This document shows, piece after piece, positions 48,528 through 56,839 of a stretch of 64,000 nt of DNA. The stretch covers positions 73,213 through 137,212 of the forward strand of contig JAEYWK010000272.1 in NCBI GenBank assembly GCA_023431345.1. Reading direction: 5' to 3'. How positions within the stretch are numbered: position 1 is the stretch's first letter; every line of letters starts with the position of its first letter. The notes under the pieces are model-generated. The model did no database searches. It saw nothing but the letters and a program-made list of their open reading frames with translations, and had not been told where the DNA came from. The DNA comes from Pseudomonadota bacterium. GTDB lineage: Bacteria; Myxococcota_A; Polyangia; Polyangiales; Polyangiaceae. The position numbers and the translations under genes were made by a program.

Positions 48528-49256
48528 GTGGCGCTCCCGGTGAAAGAAGGATCTGATTCTGGTGCAGCGCTGGTGCGCTCCGACGTGCTCGTGCTGCTGC
48601 GCGAGAAGCGTTACGAGGAGGCGCTCGCGCGTCTCTACCAAGCGCGCGCCGAGACTCCCGACAGCGTCGAGCTGCAGAAAGGCATCGACCAGGTCAAGGA
48701 ATTTCTGACGGGCGCGTACGCCAGGCGGCTCGGCGGCCTCGATCAGGTCGCGAAGCAGTTAGCGCCTGTCGCGGGTCGCTCACCCGACGTCGTGCTGCTC
48801 AGTCGCTACATCGATGGCGTCACCACCTACGCCGACTTGACCGCGATCTGCCCGCTCGGTCGGCTGCGCACGCTGCAGGTGCTGGTCGAAATGTACGCGC
48901 CGAAGACGCTCGGCCCGACCCCGGCCGACGCCGCGGCCCAGTCCGGCGCGCGCCCGCTCGAGGCGCTCTCTGATTCGAGGATGCGCGTGGAGCTGGTGGT
49001 GGCAGAGGAGCCGGTGCCAGAGACGGCCCGCAGCGGCTCGTCCGCCCCCCCGCCGCCGGCCTCGGTGCCCGTCGACAACAGCCCGGAAGCGCGGGAGTAC
49101 CGCGCGGCGTTCGCTCGCGGCACCGCGGCCTTCATTCAACATCGCTTCGCCGACGCCATCGAGGCGTTCGAAGCGTGCGCCCAGCTGCGTCCCGGCGACG
49201 CGGCCGCGGACGTCATGTTGCGTCGCGCTCGGCGTGATCTGGAGAGCCGCGTCTGA
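48528..49256 (+). CDS. TPR/winged-helix protein, first gene of a ParA-roadblock cluster
   Basis: 242 aa from a GTG with GAGGGAG nearby. Helical TPR-like N-terminal part (SDVLVLLREKRYEEALARLYQAR) and C-terminal TPR (FARGTAAFIQHRFADAIEAFEACAQLRPG). The centre (LLSRYIDGVTTYADLTAICPLGRLRTLQVLVEMY) matches the small winged-helix seen after DUF4388 in PatA-like proteins. Adjoining genes encode a DUF4388 protein, a ParA ATPase and two roadblock proteins, so this may be their adaptor. Confidence 0.75.
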   Translation: MALPVKEGSDSGAALVRSDVLVLLREKRYEEALARLYQARAETPDSVELQKGIDQVKEFLTGAYARRLGGLDQVAKQLAPVAGRSPDVVLLSRYIDGVTTYADLTAICPLGRLRTLQVLVEMYAPKTLGPTPADAAAQSGARPLEALSDSRMRVELVVAEEPVPETARSGSSAPPPPASVPVDNSPEAREYRAAFARGTAAFIQHRFADAIEAFEACAQLRPGDAAADVMLRRARRDLESRV

Positions 49257-50132
49257 ATGACCCTGGTGGTGGTCGCTGATCCGGATTTCCGTGAGCGCAT
49301 GCGCTGCATTCGTATCGTGGCCAATCAAACGCCGGCGAGCGCGCTCGGCGCCGCGACCTGGCCCGAGCTCACGCACGTGCTCGACGACGTGCCCAACGTG
49401 AGCATGGTGCTGTTCGCGCGCTCGCTCGGTGAAGCTCCAGAAGACGCGCTCGAGCAGCTGCTGTCTCGCACCAAGCGCGTCGTGCTCGCGCTCGACGCGG
49501 GCGAGGAGCCGCCGCCCGCGAGCGGGGTGCCCCGCACCGCGCGACCCATCGGTGAAGAAGCGCTCGTGATGCTGGCCCGCTCGCTGGTGGTGCCCTCCTC
49601 GCCGCCGCACGCCAGCTTCATGCCCGTCGATTTCTTGCAGATGATCTGCATGTCGGGTGGCTCGCACGTGCTGGTGCTGAGCCGCGCCGGCAGCGATGTG
49701 GGCGTGATCGAGGTACAGAACGGCGAGGTGTGGACGGCGTTCGACGCGCTCGGCGTCGGTGAGGACGCGTTCGCGCGCCTCATCCACCCCGAGATGCGCG
49801 CGCGCGTCAGTCAAGCCAACGGCTCGCGCAAGGAGCGCTCGATCTTCAAGGGCCTGAGCGAGCTCGTGCTCGACTCGCTGCGACGCATCGACGAGGGCTT
49901 GGTCGCGTCCGCGCAGTCGCTGACTCCGGGGCAGCTGGAGGCGGCGCTGGCCACTCCCGACCAGCTCGCCCAGCGCATCAAGCAGCTGAACGACGAAGTA
50001 CGCCGCCTGCTGATGGCGCGAAGTTACGACGAAGCCTCCCGCGTGCTGGCACTGCTCGCGGAGCTCGATCCTGGGTCTCACCTCGTGCGTGCCAACTTGG
50101 AGCAGCTACGTAGATTGGGTTTTTCGAGATGA
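49257..50132 (+). CDS. Degenerate receiver-DUF4388-TPR protein
   Basis: 291 aa; ATG directly follows the previous stop. Residues 1-115 resemble a response-regulator receiver (VVVADPDFRERM, VSMVLFARSL, VVLALD), but the phospho-acceptor Asp position is not visible, so it looks like a pseudo-receiver. Residues 120-200 match DUF4388 (MPVDFLQMICMSGGSHVLVLSR ... VIEVQNGEVWTAF ... EDAFARLI), a domain frequent in myxobacterial gliding and polarity regulators. A TPR-like C-terminal helix pair follows. ATGA overlap with parA-like gene. Confidence 0.8.
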   Translation: MTLVVVADPDFRERMRCIRIVANQTPASALGAATWPELTHVLDDVPNVSMVLFARSLGEAPEDALEQLLSRTKRVVLALDAGEEPPPASGVPRTARPIGEEALVMLARSLVVPSSPPHASFMPVDFLQMICMSGGSHVLVLSRAGSDVGVIEVQNGEVWTAFDALGVGEDAFARLIHPEMRARVSQANGSRKERSIFKGLSELVLDSLRRIDEGLVASAQSLTPGQLEAALATPDQLAQRIKQLNDEVRRLLMARSYDEASRVLALLAELDPGSHLVRANLEQLRRLGFSR

Positions 50133-50932
50133 CGCTAACCATCGCATTTGCCAGCCTCAAGGGCGGGGTCGGCAAGACCACGACCGCCCTCAACTGCGCG
50201 TACGCCTTCGCTCGGCGAGGCTCGCGCACCTTGCTCGTCGACACCGACCCTCAAGGCGCCGTCGGGCTGTCGCTCGACGGCGTCGGCGATCGCAGCGGAC
50301 TCGCGGCGAACGTGTCGGACATCGACGGGGCGCTCGCCTCGGTCGTAAAGACGCGCCTGCCGGAGCTGCAGATCCTGACGATGGGCGCGGTCGACGCGCT
50401 CGACGTGGACGCGTTCGCGGTGGTCGCGCGTGAGCACGACACGCTGCGGCGCCTCGTGGATCGCAGCCAACAAGAGTACGACGTCGTGCTCTTCGACACG
50501 CCCGCCGGTCTCGGCGGCATGACGCGCCTCGCGCTGGAAGCGGTCGAGAGCGTGGTGGCCGTCGCGCAGTGCGAGCCGCTGGCGCTGCGCGCGCTGCCGC
50601 GGCTCCTCGAGCTGCTCGGGCAGCTCCGCGAGGCGGGCGGCGAGTGCTCGCTGCTGGGCGTGGTGGGCAACATGAGCTCGTTTCGCGATCCGGTGGTGCT
50701 CGCGTCTCTGGAAGAGCTTTGGGGTCTGTACCGTGAGCTCGTCTTCGATACCGCCATCCCGCGCGACGGCGTGTTCCTACAAGCCAGTCACGCGGGGGTG
50801 CCGGTCGGCTTACTGAGCCGGCGGCCCCCAGGCGTGGCGGCGGTTTTCGACAGCTTGGTTGGGGAAATCGAGGCGCGCCTCGGCATCACTGAAGGAGACA
50901 AAGATGACGGACCGATCCGTCTCGTGGACTGA
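50129..50932 (+). CDS. ParA/MinD-family ATPase
   Basis: 267 aa. Deviant Walker A ASLKGGVGKTTT near the N-terminus, LVDTDPQGAVGLSL (A' motif) and Walker B VVLFDTPAGLGG, all intact. Such ATPases dimerise on ATP and position cellular cargo such as chromosomes, chemoreceptors or the division ring (PomZ in Myxococcus). No ParB gene or parS-like run is adjacent; instead, DUF4388 and roadblock proteins flank it. A gradient-forming positioning role is inferred. Confidence 0.92.
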   Translation: MTLTIAFASLKGGVGKTTTALNCAYAFARRGSRTLLVDTDPQGAVGLSLDGVGDRSGLAANVSDIDGALASVVKTRLPELQILTMGAVDALDVDAFAVVAREHDTLRRLVDRSQQEYDVVLFDTPAGLGGMTRLALEAVESVVAVAQCEPLALRALPRLLELLGQLREAGGECSLLGVVGNMSSFRDPVVLASLEELWGLYRELVFDTAIPRDGVFLQASHAGVPVGLLSRRPPGVAAVFDSLVGEIEARLGITEGDKDDGPIRLVD

Positions 50933-51506
50933 CGCGGACAGCGTGGCGCGGCTCTTGGCGCGCGCGACGGCGCCGCGACGAGCTGCGAGCACGCTGACGA
51001 AGGCAGCGCTGGTTGCGCGCACCCCGCGCAAGCCTCCTCGCGCATCTACGACCCCGCCGGCGCGCTTCTCGGTGCCGGCCCCGGCCCCCGTAGCCGTCCC
51101 CGCGCCAGCGCCGCCACCGGCTCCGGTCGCGCCCAAGCTCGAGCATCATTCGGACAACCCTTCCGATCGTCTCGACGCGCTGCTGGCGTGGACGCTCGAT
51201 CATCAGCCCTGCGCGGGCGCCTTCGTGGCCGACGACAACGGGCTCACGCTCGCCGCCCACGGCATTACGGAGGCGCACGTGGCGCTCGTGGGCCCGCTGC
51301 TGTCGGCGCTCGACGGCGTGCGCGCCATCCCGGGCATCGACGCCAGCTCCGGCGCGCTGTGGCTCGGTGCCAACATGATGTCTTGGGTGGAGGCGCGCAC
51401 GGATCGCGGCGGCTTCTGTTTGGGCACCGTCGGCGCCGAAGCGCTCTCCGTCGCCGCTCTGAATCAACTCAAGGAGGCGCTCGAAGACACCGTCCGCGGC
51501 CTGTGA
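50904..51506 (+). CDS. Roadblock/LC7-type protein with proline-rich linker
   Basis: 200 aa from the ATG at 50904, chosen for its GAAGGAGA ribosome site; it overlaps the ATPase end by 29 bases. The N-terminal 85 residues are low-complexity (Pro/Ala/Arg). The C-terminal 105 residues fit the Roadblock/LC7 fold: DRLDALLAWTLDHQPCAGAFVADDNGLTLAAHGI ... VGPLLSALDGVRAIPG ... GGFCLGTVGAEALS ... LNQLKEAL. Roadblock proteins act as GTPase regulators or dimer scaffolds (MglB). Confidence 0.8.
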   Translation: MTDRSVSWTDADSVARLLARATAPRRAASTLTKAALVARTPRKPPRASTTPPARFSVPAPAPVAVPAPAPPPAPVAPKLEHHSDNPSDRLDALLAWTLDHQPCAGAFVADDNGLTLAAHGITEAHVALVGPLLSALDGVRAIPGIDASSGALWLGANMMSWVEARTDRGGFCLGTVGAEALSVAALNQLKEALEDTVRGL

Positions 51507-51575
51507 GGCCGCGCCTCTCCATCGCCTCGCAAACTCCTTTTGCCCTAGCTGGTCCTTGCTACCCGGAAAAAAGCC

Positions 51576-51953
51576 ATGATTGACACCAAGCTTCTCGACC
51601 TTGCCGTTCAAGATCTACGCAGCGTGCTGCGCGACGGGCTCGTCGCCACCGACATTTGGGAGCGCACCGACGGCCTCTCGCTGGCCGGCTACAACCAGCA
51701 GCCTGTCGCGGTGGCCCTGTTCACGCGCATCACGCTCGAGCTCGAGACGTCACTGGCCGACTCGAACTTCCCTCCGCTGGCGCGCTACTACTTGCTGGAC
51801 ATGGAAGGCAACCACACGGTGGTCGTCGTCAACCACGGCACGCTGCTTCAAGGCATGCTCGTCGACAACAAGCGCGCCAACCTCGGCATCGTGATCTCGG
51901 TCGCGATTCCGCGCATGATCGAGGCCATCGCCAAGGCTCGCGGCGTACGTTAG
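51576..51953 (+). CDS. Roadblock/LC7-like small protein
   Basis: 125 aa. Single compact domain: LAVQDLRSVLRDGLVATDIWERTDGLSLAGYNQQPVAVALFTRITLELE ... LDMEGNHTVVVVNHG ... ILISVAIPRMIEAIAKA, consistent with the Roadblock/LC7 alpha-beta pattern. A 69-base gap follows the first roadblock gene and the direction is the same. Probably partners with it. A long inverted repeat after the stop may end the operon. Confidence 0.75.
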   Translation: MIDTKLLDLAVQDLRSVLRDGLVATDIWERTDGLSLAGYNQQPVAVALFTRITLELETSLADSNFPPLARYYLLDMEGNHTVVVVNHGTLLQGMLVDNKRANLGIVISVAIPRMIEAIAKARGVR

Positions 51954-52023
51954 CCGGCGCGGAGCCGTCACGACCGCTCGCCCTGGCGCGGAGCGGTCGC
52001 CTGACGCCTTCGTGCTCGTCTGA

Positions 52024-52056
52024 GAGTCGAGTCACGCCGCGCTCGTGACTCGACTC
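52024..52056. terminator. Strong 13-bp perfect inverted repeat between convergent genes
   Basis: GAGTCGAGTCACG at 52024-52036 and CGTGACTCGACTC at 52044-52056 with a 7-base loop. It lies 70 bases after the roadblock stop and 19 bases past the end of the opposite gene. No T-run, so probably a bidirectional stem that stops or stabilises both transcripts. Confidence 0.5.
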
Positions 52057-52074
52057 GCGCGCTTCAGCGCGGCG

Positions 52075-52833
52075 TCAGCCCGTCTTGGCTTCGCTGTCGG
52101 CGTCGACGCGGGCCCCGATGCGCCAGGTGGCGGAGGTCGCGACCTCGCGGGCGGGGTGGGCCTTCGCGTAGCGGAGCAGCTCGTGCGTCCAGCCTTCGAA
52201 CGCCGAGTACACCTCGTCGACCATGCGAATCTGGCGGGCGCGATCCGCGTCCGAGAGCTCGATGTTCGCGAGCGCCTTGTGATCGGCGCCCACGGCGTGG
52301 CCGCTCTCGAGATCGAAATGGAAGTTCCCGCAGTAGCGGAGCTGCTCGCCGATCTCTTTCTCGATCACCTCGGCCAGCGGCAGGATGGTGGAGAAGAGCA
52401 CGTTGCCCGTCTCTTCGATGGCCTCGATGATGGTCAGCCGCTCCACGCTCGAGGTGCCCTCGATCAGACCGGTGAGCCGAGCCATCAGCACCCGATTTTG
52501 CTGCGTCTCCTCACCCCAGAGGAAGTTCATCCACTCCGTGCCGCTCATCTCTGCGTCGAAGCCGAGCTTGCGGAAGTCTTCCAAGTACCAAGGCCAGTGG
52601 TGATCGTCCTCGAGGGTGTGACCGTTGACCATCTCCTGAAACAAGTCGCCCGGGCGCTCGTCGCGCAGCACGAACTTGTTCAAGTCGCCGAAGCTCAAGA
52701 TGAAGGGCGCCATGCAAGGATAGAACGCCAGGCGCTCACGCGCGGACAGTCGCTCATCCCGCATCCATTGGAAGAACGGCAGCTCGTTGTAGACGCGCTT
52801 CTTGCTGAAGATATGCCTCAAGACTTGTTTCAT
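52075..52833 (-). CDS. Heme-oxygenase-like fold protein, possible diiron enzyme
   Basis: 252 aa, all-helical. Contains EDDHHWPWYLEDFRKLG and later IEETGNVLFSTILPLAEVIEKE and HFDLESGHAVGADH, a spread of Glu/His like that in heme-oxygenase-like (TENA/HDO) families that bind two irons. GAAAGGA ribosome site near the ATG at 52833. No secondary gene cluster nearby gives a substrate. The exact subfamily is uncertain. Confidence 0.65.
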   Translation of the reverse strand: MKQVLRHIFSKKRVYNELPFFQWMRDERLSARERLAFYPCMAPFILSFGDLNKFVLRDERPGDLFQEMVNGHTLEDDHHWPWYLEDFRKLGFDAEMSGTEWMNFLWGEETQQNRVLMARLTGLIEGTSSVERLTIIEAIEETGNVLFSTILPLAEVIEKEIGEQLRYCGNFHFDLESGHAVGADHKALANIELSDADRARQIRMVDEVYSAFEGWTHELLRYAKAHPAREVATSATWRIGARVDADSEAKTG

Positions 52834-53869
52834 AACGTGTCCTTTCCCTCGCGATCCTCAATGCACGGTCGTTGTTTCGACTGAGCTCGTTCGAGGAACC
52901 CATTCCCCGAGCGAGTGATACGTTCTTGTCCCGCCAAATGGTTCGCGTCGCGCTGAGCGCGCTGTTTCCGTTGCACGCTCTTACGAACGGCAAGCGAAAG
53001 CGCGCGTTCACCACCCGCGTCGTCTTCGTAGGACTTTTTCGCGATCAGAGAGTCGCTCGTCCCCTAGGCAAACCGCACCCGCCTGCTCGGACCAACCAGG
53101 CCAAGCAGTCTCTCCCACACCTAAGATGTCGTAGCGTACTCACCTCTAACATCGCACCTTCCCAACGTCCACTCCTAAGAGTGATCTTTGTTGACGTGAC
53201 GGGTGACAGCTCTGTCGCCCGATCACATCGAGTGCGATGTCATCACCTCGATGTGTGAAACACCTCACACGCTCGACATCGAACGGCGTGGTCTCGACAC
53301 CGCGCTCGCAGGCAACCCGCAGCAGTGACTCTGATTGTCGGTGTTCAACCGGACAGCCGACTTCGCGCGATCTGTACGAAGACGCGTGAGATCATTTGCG
53401 ACGCGAACAATCAGCCTTCGGGATTACGAGCAAGCTTATCGCGTCACGACGTGCGCGCGCGTCCGCAGTTGCGCTCGTCATTCATGCATCCACTGAGCGC
53501 GAGCTCGGACCTCGTTCAGGAGACTTTGCGAACGCGTGCGCGACGGGACGACGAGCCAACGAGCGAAACAATATCATCGAATTGGTTTCGTCCCGGCGCG
53601 GACTTCGTCTCGGCGTCGCGCGCAAGAAACCTTGCTGCGAGCGCAGCAGTTGGCGGCTCTCCCGTCGACCACGCGCGCAGCGATCGAGCGAGCCCGCTCC
53701 CTCGCGCGAATGGCCAAGTCAGCCGCCAACCGCAGCGCTCCCTCCCGCTGACCGCTCGCCCCTCCTCGCACAGGACCGCACAGCATCTCCACCCGGAAAT
53801 ATCGGGCCTGCGAAATCATAAAAGCCGGCGCCGGTGCCCACTGAAGGGTTTCGGCAGGAGACTCAAAGC
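52834..53869. other. Gene-free, lower-GC region of about 1 kb
   Basis: No gene supported: the two overlapping open frames (52872-53258 and 53325-53873) are Arg-rich or mixed-codon without domain features. The stretch is markedly lower in GC than its surroundings. It carries a group of inverted repeats at 53201-53270 (see separate entry). It probably holds the promoters of the heme-oxygenase-like gene on one side and the Cys-rich lipoprotein on the other. Confidence 0.6.
53201..53270. repeat. Cluster of three stacked inverted repeats
   Basis: First, 53201-53220: GGGTGACAG then CT then CTGTCGCCC, one mismatch. Second, 53224-53255: CACATCGAG and CTCGATGTG, perfect, 14-base loop. Third, 53253-53270: GTGTGA and TCACAC, perfect, 6-base loop, overlapping the second by three bases. 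A TTGACG lies just before, at about 53191. Such stacking suggests an operator array or a structured RNA. Confidence 0.5.
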
Positions 53870-54859
53870 ATGAAAAGATCCAGTAGTTACCTCTCGTTGC
53901 TGTTGCCTTTGTGCCTGGCCTGGGCGTGCGGTTCGAGCACGGGCGATGGAAACGAAGGCGCGGGCGCGACGGGTGCTACCGGCTCAGGCGCCGACGGTTC
54001 AGGCGCCGACGGCTCGGGCGCCGACGGCTCGGGCGCCGACGGCTCGGGCGCCACGTCCGGTACCCTCGGCCTGGGCGGCGATGGCCTGAGCATCGGCGGC
54101 GACGGCTCCATCTCCGGCAGCGGCGGCAGCAGCGCCTTCGGCGGCACGGTCGGCAGCGGCGGCACGCTGACGACCGAGCTGTGCGGCGACGCCGGCTGCG
54201 TCTGCTCGAACGGCATCGACGACGACGGCGATGGTTTGATCGATGGCTTCGATCCCGAGTGCACCGGCCCGCTCGACAACGATGAAGGGTCGTTCGCGAC
54301 CGGCATCCCCGGCGACAACCGCGACCCGAAGTGGCAGGACTGCTTCTTCGACGGCAACTCGGGAGCGGGCGACGACAAGTGTCGGTACCACACCGATTGC
54401 CTGACGGGTGACAAGCCGCAGTCGGACCCTGATTGCCAGCTCAGCGACGCTTGCATCAAGTTCTGCGCCCCGCGCACCCCGAACGGCTGCGATTGCTTCG
54501 GCTGCTGCACGGTGCAAGTCGCGCCCGGCAAGACGGTCGACATCTTGACCGGTTCCAGCTGCTCGCTCGCCGACATCGACGACGAGAAGGCTTGTGCGCC
54601 CTGCGTCAAGACCACCGAGTGCGGCAACACCTGCGGTCGTTGTGAGCTCTGCCCCGGCAAGAGCATCGCTGACTTGCCGGCAGATTGCTCGCCTCCGAGC
54701 GGCTCTGGTGGCGCTACCGGCGCCGGCGGCTCCGGTGATCCGGGCGGCCCCGGCTACACCTGCGATGACGGCGAGCAAGTGTGCGGCCCTGGCCTTCCGG
54801 GGTGCTCGCTCGGCTCTTATTGCTCACTCGGTTGTTGCATCGGGCAAGAGCCGAAGTGA
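53870..54859 (+). CDS. Cys-rich lipoprotein with Asp-rich segments (copy B)
   Basis: 329 aa from ATG at 53870 with CAGGAG ribosome site. Lipobox LAWAC, then a long Gly/Ser/Ala repeat linker (five GSGAD units). Then the same order of motifs as the lipoprotein at 47181: CSNGIDDDGDGLIDGFDPEC, DNDEG, CFFDGNSGAGDDKC, NGCDCFGCC, CGNTCGRCELC, ending in SLGCCIG. About 30 Cys imply disulfide or metal-cluster binding; Asp runs suggest Ca. Unknown family. Confidence 0.78.
   Translation: MKRSSSYLSLLLPLCLAWACGSSTGDGNEGAGATGATGSGADGSGADGSGADGSGADGSGATSGTLGLGGDGLSIGGDGSISGSGGSSAFGGTVGSGGTLTTELCGDAGCVCSNGIDDDGDGLIDGFDPECTGPLDNDEGSFATGIPGDNRDPKWQDCFFDGNSGAGDDKCRYHTDCLTGDKPQSDPDCQLSDACIKFCAPRTPNGCDCFGCCTVQVAPGKTVDILTGSSCSLADIDDEKACAPCVKTTECGNTCGRCELCPGKSIADLPADCSPPSGSGGATGAGGSGDPGGPGYTCDDGEQVCGPGLPGCSLGSYCSLGCCIGQEPK
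53981..54055 (+). repeat. Five tandem 15-bp units in lipoprotein linker
   Basis: GGCTCAGGCGCCGAC with one- or two-base variants, five in a row, encoding (GSGAD)4-GSGAT. In-frame slippage could change the linker length without changing the frame. Confidence 0.8.
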
Positions 54860-54878
54860 GCGCACGCGCCGGCGGCCG

Positions 54879-55757
54879 CTACGCGACGACGCGGTTGCGG
54901 CCGCCGCGCTTGGCGGCGTAGAGCCGCTCGTCGACGCGCTGGTAGAGCGCGGCTGGCTCTTCGTCGACGCGGAGCTGCGCTACCCCCAAGCTCAGCGTGG
55001 CGACGATGCGGGCCTCCGCCACGTCGGTGGCCAGCGTCTCGATCAGCCCGCGCGTGGCCTCCGCGGCTTGAACCGCCAAGTCTTTCGGAGTCCCGCTGAA
55101 CACGAGCGCGAACTCTTCGCCGCCGACGCGGAACAGGGCGTCGCCGTCGCGCAGCTGCGCGGCGATGGCCGTCGCGATGTTCTTGAGCACGGCGTCGCCC
55201 GCGGGGTGCCCGTAGGTGTCGTTGATCTTCTTGAAGTGATCGATGTCGAACAGCACAATCGACAGTGGCGTCTGCGTCTGGTGCGAGCGCGCGACCTCTT
55301 TGCCGAAGCTCTCGTCGAAGTAGCGCTTGTTGAAGGCGCCCGTCAGCGCGTCCATGCTCGCCAGGTTGAAGACGTGCTCGAAATAGCGCTGCTCTACGTG
55401 GCTCTCGGTGTACTTGAGCACCGTCTTGCCCACGCGGATCTGGTCGCCGTCGAGCAGCTTGGCGCGCTCCACCTTCTGCTCGTTGACGAACGTGCCGTTG
55501 GTCGAGCGATTGTCGACGATGAAATACTTGCCGAGAATGCCTTGGATCGTCGCGTGCTTACGGCTGACTTGATCGGTGGGCACACAGATCGTGCAGGTCT
55601 CGGCGCGGCCGATGGACACCTCCTGGTGGCCGAGCTCGTAACGGCGCCCCATGTCCTCCCCCGAGATGATCACGAGGCACGGCGGGCCCAGCGCAGCGGG
55701 GCGCTCCGAAGGGATGGAGATGGCGGTCCGCCTGCCAGGAAAAATGGACGACGCCAT
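54879..55757 (-). CDS. FHA-GGDEF diguanylate cyclase
   Basis: 292 aa from ATG at 55757, supported by the promoter whose start falls just upstream and after the GTG at 55772. N-terminal FHA domain (about 40-120: VSIGRAETCTICVP..., SRKHATI, NRSTNGTFVNE), which reads phosphothreonine, then GGDEF (about 135-292: DALTGAFNKRYF ... RVGGEEFALV). The GGEEF active site is intact and an RDGD inhibitory I-site sits exactly five residues before it, so the enzyme should make c-di-GMP under feedback control. FHA suggests input from one of the Ser/Thr kinases. Confidence 0.9.
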   Translation of the reverse strand: MASSIFPGRRTAISIPSERPAALGPPCLVIISGEDMGRRYELGHQEVSIGRAETCTICVPTDQVSRKHATIQGILGKYFIVDNRSTNGTFVNEQKVERAKLLDGDQIRVGKTVLKYTESHVEQRYFEHVFNLASMDALTGAFNKRYFDESFGKEVARSHQTQTPLSIVLFDIDHFKKINDTYGHPAGDAVLKNIATAIAAQLRDGDALFRVGGEEFALVFSGTPKDLAVQAAEATRGLIETLATDVAEARIVATLSLGVAQLRVDEEPAALYQRVDERLYAAKRGGRNRVVA

Positions 55758-55773
55758 GACGTGAAAGGCCACC

Positions 55774-55803
55774 GCATACTACCGAGGGGGTATGCGCGGT
55801 CAA
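55774..55803 (-). promoter_or_regulatory. Sigma70-type promoter with overlapping dyad for the diguanylate cyclase
   Basis: Minus strand: TTGACC (55803-55798), 16-base spacer, TAGTAT (55781-55776). A perfect inverted repeat GCATAC (55774-55779) / GTATGC (55790-55795) overlaps the -10 box and spacer, a typical repressor-site position. Predicted start near 55769 leaves a very short leader of roughly 12 bases. Confidence 0.5.
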
Positions 55804-55948
55804 GGGCGCCCGCTCTAGGCGTTTTGTCGGCGCCGCGGCGTCGCCCCCGTCGCTCCCGGTCTCGTACTCCCGCACTTTTGCGGCTCTAGCGTGGCCAGCG
55901 ACGGTGTGGGTCCTTGCATCCGGTGCGCTTACGCGACAAACGTCCGCC

Positions 55949-56839
55949 ATGCCGCTTCCGCTTGAAGGTGTTTACACGGCGCTCGTGACGCCGCTGTCTG
56001 CTGACGGTTCGTCCATCGACTTCGAGGCGTATGAGAAGCTGCTCGCTCTGCAGATCGACGGTGGCGTCAGCGGGCTGGTGCCGTGCGGCACCACGGGTGA
56101 GTCGCCCACGTTGACGGAAGCCGAGCAGCGCGAGTTGATCGGCCGCACCGTCAAGCTGGCCAAGGGCCGCGTCCCCGTGCTCGCGGGCACCGGCTCGAAC
56201 AACACCAAGAAGAGCATCGAAGCGTCGAGGGCTGCCTTCGAAGCGGGGGCTGACGGCGTGATGATCGTCATGCCGTACTACAACAAGCCCTCGCCCGAGG
56301 GTTTGTTTCGGCACGTTACCGAAATCGCGAAGGCCGTCTCGGGGCCGGTCGTGCTCTACAACGTGCCGGGTCGCAGCATCGTCGACCTCTCGGTCGATAC
56401 GTGCCTGCGCATCGCGGACGCTTGTCCGAACGTGGTGGGCATCAAGGACGCGTCGGGTAACGCCTTCTTCACCCAGGAGCTGCTCGTCAAGGCGCGCGGC
56501 CGCTTGGTGAGCCTCTCCGGTGATGATCCGTTGACCTTGCCGCTGATGGCGATCGGCGCTCGCGGCGTGATCAGCGTTACGAGCAACGTGTTTCCGCGTC
56601 AGGTGAGCGAGGTCGTGGCCGACGCGCTGGCGGGACGCTGGGCGGAGGCCGAGCGCAAGAACTCCCGGCTCTATCTGCTGCACCGAGCGCTCTTCAGTGA
56701 GCCCAGCCCAGCGCCCGTCAAGGCGGCGCTCGCGCTGAAGGGCGTCGTCAACGCAAGCGTTCGCCTGCCGATCGTCGAAGCGAGCCCCGAGTGCCGCGCG
56801 ACCTTGGCGCAGCTGATGCAGGCCGTCGAGGCGCCATGA
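55949..56839 (+). CDS. dapA: 4-hydroxy-tetrahydrodipicolinate synthase
   Basis: 296 aa, standard length; ATG at 55949 gives the usual MPLPLEGVYTALVTPL start. Schiff-base lysine in GIKDASG (near residue 165), GTTGESPTL with the catalytic Thr pair, and YNVPGRS carrying the Tyr/Arg. First committed step of lysine and meso-diaminopimelate synthesis. ATGA overlap with dapB. Confidence 0.95.
   Translation: MPLPLEGVYTALVTPLSADGSSIDFEAYEKLLALQIDGGVSGLVPCGTTGESPTLTEAEQRELIGRTVKLAKGRVPVLAGTGSNNTKKSIEASRAAFEAGADGVMIVMPYYNKPSPEGLFRHVTEIAKAVSGPVVLYNVPGRSIVDLSVDTCLRIADACPNVVGIKDASGNAFFTQELLVKARGRLVSLSGDDPLTLPLMAIGARGVISVTSNVFPRQVSEVVADALAGRWAEAERKNSRLYLLHRALFSEPSPAPVKAALALKGVVNASVRLPIVEASPECRATLAQLMQAVEAP

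Noticed and set aside
52834..53869. Search for an insertion sequence or attachment site in the low-GC gap
   Set aside because: No transposase, terminal repeat or tRNA was seen, so no mobile element is claimed.
52872..53873. Two open frames in the 1-kb gap
   Set aside because: Arg-rich, overlapping in different frames, no recognisable features and spanning the inverted-repeat cluster.
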